A stretch of 64,000 nucleotides of DNA, taken from Triglochin maritima. Lineage: Eukaryota; Streptophyta; Magnoliopsida; Alismatales; Juncaginaceae. Both the position numbers and the translations under genes were made by a program. The DNA lies in contig OY821788.1 of assembly GCA_963682175.1 (NCBI GenBank), positions 17,750,001-17,814,000 of the forward strand, given 5' to 3'. Below the pieces are notes generated by a model. The model ran no database searches, was not told where the DNA came from, and saw only the letters and a list, made by a program, of their open reading frames with translations. Below are positions 41,633 through 52,594 of the stretch, in pieces; positions within the stretch are counted from its first letter, which is position 1, and each line of letters opens with the position of its first letter.

Positions 41633-43834
41633 ATGGCTGCTTCCAAAAGCATTGTCACTGATCTGACTCGAGGAGATAAACTCAATGAAAGAAATTACGA
41701 TCTGTGGCATCGTAAAATTGAGTATCTCTTAGAGGATCAGGACATGTTAGAAAACATAAACCAATCTATGTCTCCCCCCGAGGAGGGGAATACTACGCAA
41801 CATCGCAGAAACTTGGATGTTTATAATGCATGGAAAAAGAAAGACCGAATTGCTCGAATCACAATTCTAAGTTCAATGAGGGACGATCTGTTACTGCGGT
41901 TCGAAAAGTTTCGAACTGCAAAGGCCTTGTGGGAAGCTGTGAAGTTTCAGTACGGAGTGACCTCCGTCACAAGGGCCCGTCAGCTTGGGCTTATGTTTGA
42001 TGGGTATAAAATGCGCCAAGGTCACACAATGAGGCAGCATATTACCGCAATGTCAAACATGATTAGCGAGCTGAGTGCTGTCGGTCGTGCTAAGACCGAT
42101 GAGGAGCAAGTGTCTGCTCTCATCAGATCATTGCCTTCGAAGAGTTGGGAGCATATGAAGGTCCATCTGACCCATGCTGATGACATCAGGACATTTGACC
42201 AGGCCGCAAAACACCTAGAGCTGGAGGAGGACCGCATACTTGCGGAAGCCCCTCTAACTGAAGTGTTTGCTGCTGAAGCTGGCGCTCCTCGGAGGAGTGC
42301 AGGTTTTAAGCGCAAAAGAGATAGAGCTCAGGGTTTTAAAGGCAAGAAGGGTGCAAATGCAAACAAAACAGAAAACAAAGCTGGAAAGAAACGACCTCGA
42401 GGATCCAGGGGTGGGAAAGATAAGTCTAATGTGACTTGTTTTAACTACCGAAAGACTGAACATTTTGCTCGTGAGTGCACTGAGCAAAAAGTAATTACTG
42501 TGTGTAATCCCTCGAATTGTAACGTGACTAGTTCTGTGATGCTCACTGATCATTCTCCTGTGTGGATTATGGATTCAGGTGCCACGGACCACGTAACAAA
42601 GGATCGTTCTGCCTTCGTGGAATATCGCCGTGTTCCAAGTGGGAGACAAATAAACATGGCAAACAACACTAGCATTGAAGTTCTTGGAGTTGGCACATGC
42701 AAAGTGGCTTTGCGAAGTGGTCGGATCCTATTACTTCACGACGTGTTGTATGCACCAGCTATACGGCGAAATATTATTTCTGTTGTTGTCTTGATGAGAC
42801 ATGGTTTTAAAGTTGTTTTTGAGAACAATGATATGAGTTTATACCTTTCTAACATTTATTATGGACGTGCTTTTCTTTCTGACGGTTTTATTGTGTTGGA
42901 CGCAATTTATGATTTCAATCATAACGCTAGTGCCTTTATGAGCCAAAGTTCCATGAATAATGATTCAGTTATGTGGCATGCTAGACTAGGTCACATTGGT
43001 GTTGACCGGATGAACAAGTTGACAAAGGAGGGGGTATTAGGAGAATGCTCCAAATTTGAATTGCCGACGTGTGAATCTTGTCTAGCTAGAAAGGCAACTA
43101 GAAAACCGTTCGGAAAAGCCATTAGGGCTACTTCTCCTTTAGAACTAATTCACTCAGATATTTGTGGACCTTTGAATGTGCGTACTAGACATGGACAAAG
43201 TTACTTCATCACATTCATTGATGACTTCACTAGATATGGTCATATTTATCTTATTTCTCACAAGTCAGAAGCTCTAGAATGTTTTAAGAAATTCATGAGC
43301 TTAGTTGAGAATCAGTTGGATAATAAGATAAAAACTCTTAGAACGGATAGAGGTGGTGAGTATCTCTCCATAATGTTCAAGGAGTTATGTGATGAAAAGG
43401 GGATATCTAGACAACTCACAATGCCTTATACTCCTCAGCAAAATGGTGTTGCCGAGAGAAGGAATAGAACGTTGCTAGACATGGTTAGATCCATGATGGC
43501 GCATGCGAGCTTACCAATTTCGTTTTGGGGAGATGCTCTAATGACTGCTGCGTATATCCTCAATAGAGTTCCAACAAAATCGGTTCCCTCAACTCCATAT
43601 GAGTTATGGACAGGACGGAAGCCCGATTTTAGTCTGCTGCGTCCTTGGGGATGTGCGGCATACATTCATTCTACTAGTCACCGATATGGAAAACTAGGAC
43701 CTAGAGGGAAAAAGTGTATCTTTGTAAAATACAGTGATTTCTCCAAAGGTTATGTTTTTATCGGGGTAGACGAGAATGAAAGAAGGACGGAACTGGAGTC
43801 TAGGGATGCCACATTCTTGGAAAATGATTTTTAA
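41633..43834 (+). pseudogene. Copia gag-protease-integrase
   Basis: The frame is open from 41606; the likely start is the ATG at 41633 ([11 protein letters not shown]). Residues below are numbered from 41606. Gag spans about 10-275, then a basic stretch. The zinc knuckle is C278-X2-Y281-X4-H286-X4-C291: its second Cys is replaced by Tyr (TAC). Protease has D323-S-G-A. The GAG-pre-integrase zinc region is H458/H463/C489/C492. The integrase core D518, D581, E617 has the exact D-X35-E spacing, and IN continues to ATFLENDF. The frame stops at 43834; RT continues in another frame, so the polyprotein is broken. Confidence 0.92.
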
Positions 43835-45185
43835 AACCCTTGCTGGAGCTATCAAAGAGTCAGTGGACTTCTTTGAACAACAAGATGAGGACATTGCCAC
43901 TCCACGGGATCATGATCTGGAAGTTGAACATGAGGTTCCACCAGTCGATCCTAGTGGGAGCAGCAATGCTGAGGATCCGATAGCTCTCACGGAGGATGAG
44001 CCATCAGATATCCATCTGCGTCGAAGCAAACGCGGGCTCATTCCTCGTAGGCGGTTTCTCTTAGAGGAAGAGGCCCTCATGATAGCTCAAGAAGAAATTG
44101 ATTATGAATCATCCGGGATGACAGTAATCGATGAGCAAGAACCGGAGACCTTGAAAGAGGTTTTGGAAGGTCCAAATGCTAAAGAGTGGTTAGAAGTTAT
44201 AAAGGAAGAGTTGGAGTCGATGAAAGTTAATCGAGTCTGGGACTTGGTCGACTTACCGCCGAACCGAAAGGCCATTGGGGCCAAGTGGATCCTCAAGATT
44301 AAGAGGAAGGCGGATGGATCTATTGATAGATTCAAGGCTAGACTGCTAGCTAAAGGCTACACCCAAAGAGAAGGCGTGGATTTTGAGGAAACATTTTCAC
44401 CCGTGGTTAGGTTTGCCTCCATCCGCCTTCTACTAGCTATTGTAGCTCAGATGGACTTAGAGCTTTACCAAATGGATGTAAAGACTGCTTTTCTCAATGG
44501 AGAACTTAAGGAGGAGATCTATATGGATCAACCTCAAGGTTTTGAAGTCAAAGGACAAGAGCGCAAAGTGTGCAAGCTCAATAAGTCCTTATATGGCTTA
44601 AAACAAGCGTCTAGACAGTGGAACATTCGCTTCCATCAAGCTATAACAGAGAATGCATTCTCTATGCTTGAGGAAGATCACTGTGTGTACGTTAAGAGAT
44701 CCAATGGTAAATTTGTCATTCTGACCTTGTATGTTGATGACATACTCATGGCTGGCAATAGCAAAGAGCTGCTGAAATCCACTAAGGAGTGGTTGTCCTC
44801 CACGTTTGATATGAAGGACATGGGTGAAGCTAGCTACGTCCTTGGTGTCAAGATAGTTAGAAATAGGTCCAAGAGACTTCTGGGATTGTCTCAAGAGACT
44901 TACATTAACAACATCTTGAAGAATTAACCATATGGACAAATGCAAACCAATCGACACTCCTATTGAGAAGGGTTTGCACTTAAGCCTTGATAAAGCATCC
45001 TGAGACTCCTGAAGAGAAGGCCAAAATGGACAAGGTTCCACTTTGTGAAGGACATTATAGCGAGAAAGGAAGTTGAGTTGAGACATGTGTCTACTAGTCT
45101 TATGGTAGCTGACCCTCTTACCAAGGCTATAGCTAAGGACTCGTTTGTGTCTCATGTGAAGTCCTTAGGCTTACGCAGACTTTGA
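43832..45185 (+). pseudogene. Copia reverse transcriptase and RNase H remnant
   Basis: After a frameshift in the T-run near 43830, the frame continues through an acidic linker to 44927. It carries the RT motifs [28 protein letters not shown]234 in [23 protein letters not shown] and YVDD (319-322, numbered from 43776). A second frameshift follows near 44925. Then MDKCKPIDTPIEKG and KAKMDKVP are read, and a deletion near 45040 joins this directly to FVKDIIARKEVELRHV, the end of RNase H. The RNase H core is missing. The ancestral stop is at 45183-45185. The element cannot complete reverse transcription on its own. Confidence 0.9.
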
Positions 45186-46445
45186 TGTATTGGCATGTCT
45201 AACTTCCTTTTTATGAGTGATTGTGTTTTTCCTTTCAACTATATTTGTTTGGTTTATATAGTTGTTCTAGCATAAAATATTATTCTGTCAATAGGCTGAA
45301 GAATGCTTACTCACATGAGCATTCGCCTCTGACACTTTTGATAGCGAGCAGAGATGAGACTGATCACGAAGAGATCTTGTATGATAGATCCAGAGTAGTT
45401 CATGATAGGACAGTCGCCTTGATTAGGAATCAAGATGAGATCCTCTATGTTGGTGAGGATTGACATGAATGTTCCCACAATTCATGTGACCTATAGAAGC
45501 CAAGTGCGAGCATCACATGTGGCGCCAGGTAACACCTGTATGGTGTTAAGGCGACAATGATGAAACTCGGGTCAGGCGCAGAGGGGGTGCGACTGGACTA
45601 AGACTTGTATGGTGTTGAGAGACAGACATACTATTGTGTGCAGTATGATCCACGATAGCATGTTTCTCATACAACATGTGCTGAGCGACCATTTGGAAGT
45701 GAAAGGATGGATCCCTGCTCCTTCACTGTGTGAGTCCAAGACTTGATTGTCATTTAGTTGCCCTCAGTGACCTTCGACGACACCATGAAGCAAAGAGTTG
45801 ATGTGGCTACTTTGGGATGTTATCTATGACCATGAGAGATTCGGTCTAAAGAGGCATCTTCGGGAAAGGAGTCAACTCTGAGTGTAATGGTGGTCTGGGG
45901 CGAAGGGAAAGGTTTGACTCGACTGCACTAAAAGTATTTGCTGGGCCCAACTGTATTGGATATAGTAGCAAGTACCTTAAGGACAAGAAGGTATTCTCTC
46001 CGAGGGATCGAGATACCGTTCATGTCAAGTGAGTTTCTGAGTAAACCTGGGGAACAGTGATGTGCATTTGACTACTTAATTGTTATTTTTGTGAGGATGT
46101 TGTCATTCTGGCCTTCTAGTAAGGTTTCTAGTTTGAGACTCCTAAATTGCAGGTGCATCACCGGTCGCACGACCCATTTGTCCGTATGATCGGAAGAGTA
46201 CATGTGTCGGGGACACATATGGTCTTGTATCAGGGATACATGATCAGAGACTTGCGTATTGTGGATGCATTCTTGGAAGAAAGAAATAGTTGTATATATC
46301 AGGGATGTATACATATGTGTCAGGGACACATGAAGAGGTGACACATTGCCATCTTATGATTGTATGTATCGGGGATATATACGTATGTGTCAGGGACACA
46401 AAAGAAGATGACGTGTTGTTGACGTGCTATTGTGCAAGTGGGAGA
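45186..46445 (+). other. Copia 3' untranslated region and polypurine tract
   Basis: About 1.26 kb with no recognisable protein; short open frames lack family features. Near its end is a cluster of six mini-hairpins (46202-46400). It finishes with the purine-rich AAGTGGGAGA (46436-46445) directly before the 3' LTR, the polypurine tract. Confidence 0.75.
46202..46400. repeat. Cluster of six RGG/GGG-loop mini-hairpins
   Basis: Six inverted repeats share the core TRTC-RGG-GAYA: 46202-46218, 46226-46240, 46292-46312, 46315-46331, 46362-46382 and 46386-46400. Stems are 6-9 bp (two include one G-T pair) and loops are AGG or GGG. The pairs 3+4 and 5+6 are two copies of one bipartite unit. Confidence 0.75.
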
Positions 46446-46829
46446 TATTGGATTAATCTAAGGATTAAGATGATGTTTGCCCAAAGCACTGACACGTGGC
46501 GCACTCTCATTGGTTGCGCATTAGGGTTTTGGGTGGGGCCATCTATATAAGGAGGGGAGCCTCCCATTGGATGGACTAATTCTTGTGTGCAAACCCTAGC
46601 CCCACCAAACACTAGCCGCCACCTCTCCCTCTCTCTCCCATTCGTCCCTCCACATCCACCAAGCTAATCCGTAGACTCTTGGGTTGTGGACACGTGCTTC
46701 TTCCCCAAGAGAGTAGGAGACCGACCGGTGAGAAGGATTCCGTAAGGTGACCTTCGATCTTCCTTCCGCTGCCACAGGTTCTCTCCAAGAAAGGTACTCC
46801 TGAACCTGTAGAATCGTTATTTGCTTACA
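46446..46829 (+). repeat. Copia 3' LTR
   Basis: 384 bp, same ends as the 5' LTR, six substitutions apart by eye (five of them transitions). ABRE-like ACACGTGGC ends at 46500 and the TATA box is at 46544-46550. Followed by the TACCC target duplication (46830-46834). Confidence 0.92.
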
Positions 46830-47278
46830 TACCCTTCTTCTCCCTCCTCCTCTCCCTCCTTCTCTTTCTCTCATCTCTCTCCTTCTGCTTCGCTTGTCCT
46901 TCTCTCTCCTCCTCCCTCTTCCATCTCCTTCCCTCTCTCTCCTTCTCCTCTACTTCAATACCTCTCCTTCTCTTTCCCCTTCTCCTTCTCTCTCCCTCGC
47001 TTGCCTTCTCCTCTTGGTTCTCTCCCTCTCTCCTTCTCCTTCCCATCTCCACTCTTCTCCCTCTCTCCGTCTCCTTCTCTCTCCTTCTTCCTCCTTCCCT
47101 CCCCCATCTCCCTCTACTTCTCTCTCCTTGTCCATCTCTCTCTCCCCTCCTCTCTCACTCTATCGTACTCTCTCGCTCTCGTCCTCCTCCTTCTCTCTCT
47201 TTCCTTCTCTCTCTCCTCCTACTCTATCTCTCCTCTCCTCGTCTCCTTCTTGCTCTCCTCCCCTCTCACTCCCATTGT

Positions 47279-47323
<45 letters not shown>

Positions 47324-50300
47324 TTTCTACTCTCCCCTTCTCCTTCTCTCCGTGTGCCCTTATTCTTCTCTCCTTGCCCTCTCTCTTGTTCTCCTTCTCC
47401 CTCCTCCTCTACCCTTCTTCTCCCTCCTCCTCTCCCTCCACTTCCTCCTTTTCTTTCTCTCATCTCTCTCCTTCTGCTTCGCTTGTCCTTCTCTCTCCTC
47501 CTCCCTCTTCTTTTCCTCTCCGTCACCTTCACTCTCTCTCACTCCTCTCGTTCTCCTTCTCTCTCCCCCTTCTCCTTCCCTCTATTTCTCTCTCTACTTC
47601 TCCTTCTCCCTCCCTCTTTCCTTCTCTCCTACCCTTCCAGTCTCCTCTTCCTTCTCTCTCTCCTTCTCCTTGTCTTTCTCCGTCTAGCTCACTTACCGAC
47701 TCCCTCACTCTTTCTCCCTCTCTCCTTCTCTTTCTCTCTCTCTCCTCTCTCCACTTCTCGCTCTAATTCACTCTCTCCCCTTCTCCGTTTCACTCCCTCC
47801 TTGTCGCTCTCCTTCTCCCTCTCTCTCCTTCTCTATTGTTCTCTCTGCTTCTCCATCTCTCCTTGCCCTTCTCACTCTCTCCCCCTCCGTCCACCTCTCC
47901 TCTCTCTCCTTCTCCTTCTAGCTCTCTCTCTCCGTCCCTCTCTCATTGTTTCCCCATTTCCTTCTCTCTCGTCCCACATTCTCCTTCTCTCTCTCCCCTC
48001 CTTCTCCTTGTTTTTCAATCTCTTGTTGTCCCGCGCTCTCTCCTTCCCACTCCACTCTCTGATTCTCTCTTCCCTTCTATCTTCTCTCTCCTTATCCCTC
48101 ACTCTTCGTCTTCCATCTCCTTCCCTCTCTCTCCTTCTCCTCTACTTCAATACCTCTCCTTCTCTTTCCCCTTCTCCTTCTCTCTCCCTCGCTTGCGTTC
48201 TCCTCTTGCTTCTCTCCCTCTCTCTCCTTCTCCTTCCCATCTCCACTATTCTCCCTCTCTCCTTCTCCTTCTCTCTCCTTCTTCCTCCTTCCCTCCCCCA
48301 ACTCCCTCTACTTCTCTCTCCTTGTCCATCTCTCTCTGCCCTCCTCTCTCACTCTATTGTACTCTCTCGCTCTCCTCCTCCTCCTTCTCTCTCGCTCCTT
48401 CTCTCTCTCCTCCTCCTCTATCTCTCCTCTCCTCGTCTCCTTCTCGCTCTCCTCCCCTCTCACTCCCATTGTCCTTCTCTCTCTCTCTCTCCTTATCTAG
48501 TCTCCCCTTCTCCTTCTCTCTGTGTGCCCTTATTCTTCTCTCCTTGCCCTCTCTCTTGTTCTCCTTCTCCCTCCTCCTCTACCCTTCTTCTCCCTCCTCC
48601 TCTCCCTCCTCTCCCTCCTTCCCTTTCTCTCATCTCTCTCCTTCTGCTTCGCTTGTCCTTCTCTCTCCTCCTCCCTCTTCTTTTCCTCTCCGTCACCTTC
48701 ACTCTCTCTCTCACTCCTCTCGTTCTCCTTCTCTCTCCCCCTTCTCCTTCCCTCTATTTCTCTCTCTACTTCTCCTTCTCCCTCCCTTTTTCCTTCTCTC
48801 CTTCCCTTCCAGTCTCCTCTTCCTTCTCTCTCTCCTTCTCCTTGTCTTTCTCCGTCTAGCTCACTTACCGACTCCCTCACTCTTTCTCCCTCTCTCCTTC
48901 TCTTTCTCTCTCTCCTCTCTCCACTTCTCGCTCTAATTCACTCTCTCCCCTTCTCCGTTTCACTCCCTCTTTGTCGCTCTCCTTCTCCATCTCTCTCCAT
49001 CTCTATTGTTCTCTCTGCTTCTCCATCTCTCCTTGCCCTTCTCACTCTCTCCCCCTCCGTCCACCTCTCCTCTCTCTCCTTCTCCTTCAAGCTCTCTCTC
49101 TCCGTCCCTCTCTCCGTGTTTCCCCATTTCCTTCTCTCTCGTCCCACACTCTCCTTCTCTCTCACCCCCCCCCCCCTCCTCCTTGTTTTTCACTCTCTTG
49201 TTGTCCCGCGCTCTCTCCTTCCCACTCCACTCTCTGATTCTCTCTTCCCTTCTATCTTCTCTCTCCTTATCCCTCACTCTTCGTCTTCCATCTCCTTCCC
49301 TCTCTCTCCTTCTCCTCTACTTCAATACCTCTCCTTCTCTTTCCCCTTCTCATTCTCTCACCCTCGCTTGCCTTCTCCTCTTGCTTCTCTCCCTCTCTCT
49401 CCTTCTCCTTCCCATCTCCACTCTTCTCCCTCTCTCCGTCTCCTTCTCTCTCCTTCATCCTCCTTCCCTCCCCCATCTCCCTCTACTTCTCTCTCCTTGT
49501 CCATCTCTCTCTCCCCTCCTCTCTCACTCTATCGTACTCTCTCGCTCTCCTCCTCCTTCTCTCTCTTTCCTTCACTCTCTCCTCCTCCTCTATCTCTCCT
49601 CTCCTCGTCTCCTTCTCGCTCTCCTCCCCTCTCACTCCCATTGTCCTTCTCTCTCTCTCTCCTTATCTAATCTCCCTTCTCCTTCTCTCTGTGTGCCCTT
49701 ATTCTTCTCTCCTTGCCCTCTCTCTTGTTCTCCTTCTCCCTCCTCCTCTACCCTTCTTCTCCCTCCTCCTCTCTCTCCTCTCCCTCCTTCTCTTTCTCTC
49801 ATCTCTCTCCTTCTGCTTCGCTTGTCCGTCTCTCTCCTCCTCCCTCTTCTTTTCCTCTCCGTGACCTTCACTCTCTCTCACTCCTCTCCTTCTCCTCTCT
49901 CCCCTTCTCCTTCCCTCTATTTCTCTCTCTACTTCTCCTTCTCCCTCCCTCTTTCCTTCTCTCCTTCCCTTCCAGTCTCCTCTTCCTTCTCTCTCTCCTT
50001 CTCCTTGTCTTTCTCAGTCTAGCTCACTTACCGACTCCCCCACTCTTTCTCCCTCTCTCCTTCTCTTTCTCTCTCTCCTCTCTCCACTTCTCGCTCTAAT
50101 TCACTCTCTCCCCTTCTCCGTTTCACTCCCTCCTTGTCGCTCTCCTTCTCCCTCTCTCTCCTTCTCTATTGTTCTCTCTGCTTCTCCATCTCTCCTTGCC
50201 CTTCTCACTCTCTCCCCCTCCGTCCACCTCTCCTCTCTCTCCTTCTCCTTCTAGCTCTCTCTCTCTCCGTCCCTCTCTCCTTGTTTCCCCATTTCCTTCT

Positions 50301-52382
50301 CTCTCGTCCCACACTCTCCTTCTCTCTCTCCCCTCCTTCTCCTTGTTTTTCACTCTCTTGTTGTCCCGTGCTCTCTCCTTCCCAATCCACTCTCTGATTC
50401 TCTCTTCCCTTCTATCTTCTCTCTCCTTATGCCTCACTCTTCGTCTTCCATCTCCTTCCCTCTCTCTCCTTCTCCTCTACTTCAATACCTCTCCTTCTCT
50501 TTCCCCTTCTCCTTCTCTCTCCCTCGCTTGCCTTCTCCTCTTGCTTCTCTCCCTCTCTCTCCTTCTCCTTCCCATCTCCACTCTTCTCCCTCTCTCCGTC
50601 TCCTTCTCTCTCCTTCTTCCTCCTTCCCTCCCCCATCTCCCTCTACTTCTCTCTCCTTGTCCATCTCTCTCTCCCCTCCTCTCTCACTCTATCGTACTCT
50701 CTCGCTCTCCTCCTCCTCCTCCTCCTCCTTCTCTCTCTCTCTCCTCCTCCTCTCCTCGTCTCCTTCTCGCTCTCCTCCCCTCTCACTCCCATTGTCCTTC
50801 TCTCTCTCTCCTTGTCTACTCTCCCCTTCTCCTTCTCTCCGTGTGCCCTTATTCTTCTCTCCTTCCCTCTCTCTTGTTCTCCTTCTTCTCCTCCTCTCCC
50901 CTTCTTCTCCCTCATCATCTCCCTCCTCTCCCTCCTTCTCTTTCTCTCATCTCTCTCCTTCTGCTTCGCTTGTCCTTCTCTCTCCTCCTCCCTCTTTTTT
51001 TCCACTCCGTCACCTTCACTCTCTCTCAATCCTCTCGTTCTCCTTCTCTCTCCCCCTTCTCCTTCCTTCTATTTCTCTCTCTACTTCTCCTTCTCCCTCC
51101 CTCTTTCCTTCTCTCCTTCCCTTCCAGTCTCCTCTTCCTTCTCTCTCTCCTTCTCCTTGTCTTTCTCCGTCTAGCTCACTTACCGACTCCCTCACTCTTT
51201 CTCCCTCTCTCCTTCTCTTTCTCTCTCTCCTCTCTCCACTTCTCGCTCTAATTCACTCTCTCCCCTTCTCCGTTTCACTCCCTCCTTGTCGCTCTCCTTC
51301 TCCCTCTCTCTCCTTCTCTATTGTTCTCTCTGCTTCTCCATCTCTCCATGCCCTTCTCACTCTCTCCCCTCCGTCCACCTCTCCTCTCTCTCCTTCTCCT
51401 TCTAGCTCTCTCTCCGTCCCTCTCTCCTTGTTTCCCCATTTCCTTCTCTCTCGTCCCACACTCTCCTTCTCTCTCTCCCCTCCTTCTCCTTGTTTTTCAC
51501 TCTCTTGTTGTCCCGCACTCTCTCCTTCCTACTCCACTCTTTGATTCTCTCTTACCTTCTATCTTCTCTCTCCTTATCCCTCACTCTTCGTCTTCCATCT
51601 TCTTCCCTCTCTCTCCTTCTCCTCTACTTCAATACCTCTCCTTCTCTTTCCCCTTCTCCTTCTCTCTCCCTCGCTTACCTTCTCATCTTGCTTCTCTCCC
51701 TATCTCTCCTTCTCCTTCCCATCTCCACTATTCTCCCTCTCTCCGTCTCCTTCTCTCTCCTTCTTCCTCCTTCCCTCCCCCATCTCCCTCTACTTCTCTC
51801 TCCTTGTCCATCTCTCTCCCCTCCTCTCTCACTCTATCGTACTCTCTCGCTCTCCTCCTCCTCCTTCTCTCTCTTTCCTTCTCTCTCTCCTCCTCCTCTA
51901 TCTCTCCTCTCCTCGTCTCCTTCTCGCTCTCCTCCCCTCTCACTCCCATTGTCCTTCTCTCTGTCTCTCTCTCCTTATCTACTCTCCCTTTCTCCTTCTC
52001 TCCGTGTGCCCTTATTCTTCTCTCCTTGCCCTCTCTCTTGTTCTCCTTCTCCCTCCTCCTCTACCCTTCTTCTCCCTCCTCCTCTCCCTCCTCTCCCTCC
52101 TTCTCTTTCTCTCATCTCTCTCCTTCTGCTTCGCTTGTCCTTCTCTCTCCTCCTCCCTCTTCTTTTCCTCTCCGTCACCTTCACTCTCACTCCTCTTGTT
52201 CTCCTTCTCTCTCCCCCTTCTCCTTCCCTCTATTTCTCTCTCTACTACTCCTTCTCCCTCCCTCTTTCCTTCTCTCCTTCCCTTCCAGTCTCCTCTTCCT
52301 TCTCTCTCTCCTTCTCCTTGTCTTTCTCCGTCTAGCTCACTTACCGACTCCCTCACTCTTTCTCCCTCTCTCCTTCTCTTTC
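46830..52382 (+). repeat. Polypyrimidine satellite, about five monomers
   Basis: Landmark at 47687, 48859, 50022, 51174 and 52335 (spacings 1172, 1163, 1152 and 1161 bp). A (CT)n run is at about 47283-47322 and a C12 run at 49165-49176. The last monomer shares private variants (CTCCCTTTCTCC, CTACTACTCC) with those inside the downstream 3.46-kb array, so it is the founder monomer or its close relative. No gene is present. Confidence 0.92.
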
Positions 52383-52402
52383 TTTTTTTGCAAATTAAAA
52401 GG

Positions 52403-52421
52403 GCGGTCTCGGCAGAGCCGC
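52403..52421 (-). other. 3'-terminal stem-loop of half-LINE
   Basis: In RNA sense GCGG-CTC-TGCC-GAG-A-CCGC: two helical segments and one bulged A. It lies at the same distance from the A-tail as the hairpins of LINE-A to D but has different bases. Also present at 55861-55879 and in copies 3 and 4. Confidence 0.5.
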
Positions 52422-52594
52422 TAAATTTATTGATGCCTCAATAAACGTACATGCAAAAAAGAGCATACAATGAAGTGCTAGGAACTGCCCTGGCTTGAGC
52501 AGTTCGTATCGCAACAATTTAAATATTACATCGACTTGCGCTAATCTAACAACAGATCCTGGATCCTACGCCTACAAAGTGCAAACAAGAGCAT

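Larger units (their letters stand above)
35999..46829 (+). mobile_element. Ty1/copia LTR retrotransposon, defective, with nested Gypsy
   Basis: Two 384-bp LTRs (35999-36382 and 46446-46829) are flanked by the target duplication TACCC (35994-35998 and 46830-46834). The order is LTR, primer-binding site, long AT-rich leader, gag-protease-integrase-RT-RNase H, 3' untranslated region, polypurine tract, LTR. Integrase before reverse transcriptase defines the copia superfamily. Without the nested Gypsy (37477-40907) and its duplicated 5 bp, it is about 7.4 kb. The LTRs differ at six positions by eye, so insertion is fairly recent. Pol is disabled by frameshifts and an RNase H deletion. Confidence 0.93.

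Noticed and set aside
45221..45463. An 80-codon frame in the copia 3' region as an extra ORF
   Set aside because: No recognisable domain, a non-ATG-like context, and similar-sized frames occur by chance nearby.
49165..49176. C12 run as an i-motif or G-quadruplex site
   Set aside because: A single homopolymer in one monomer, not repeated elsewhere; more likely slippage or a sequencing artefact.
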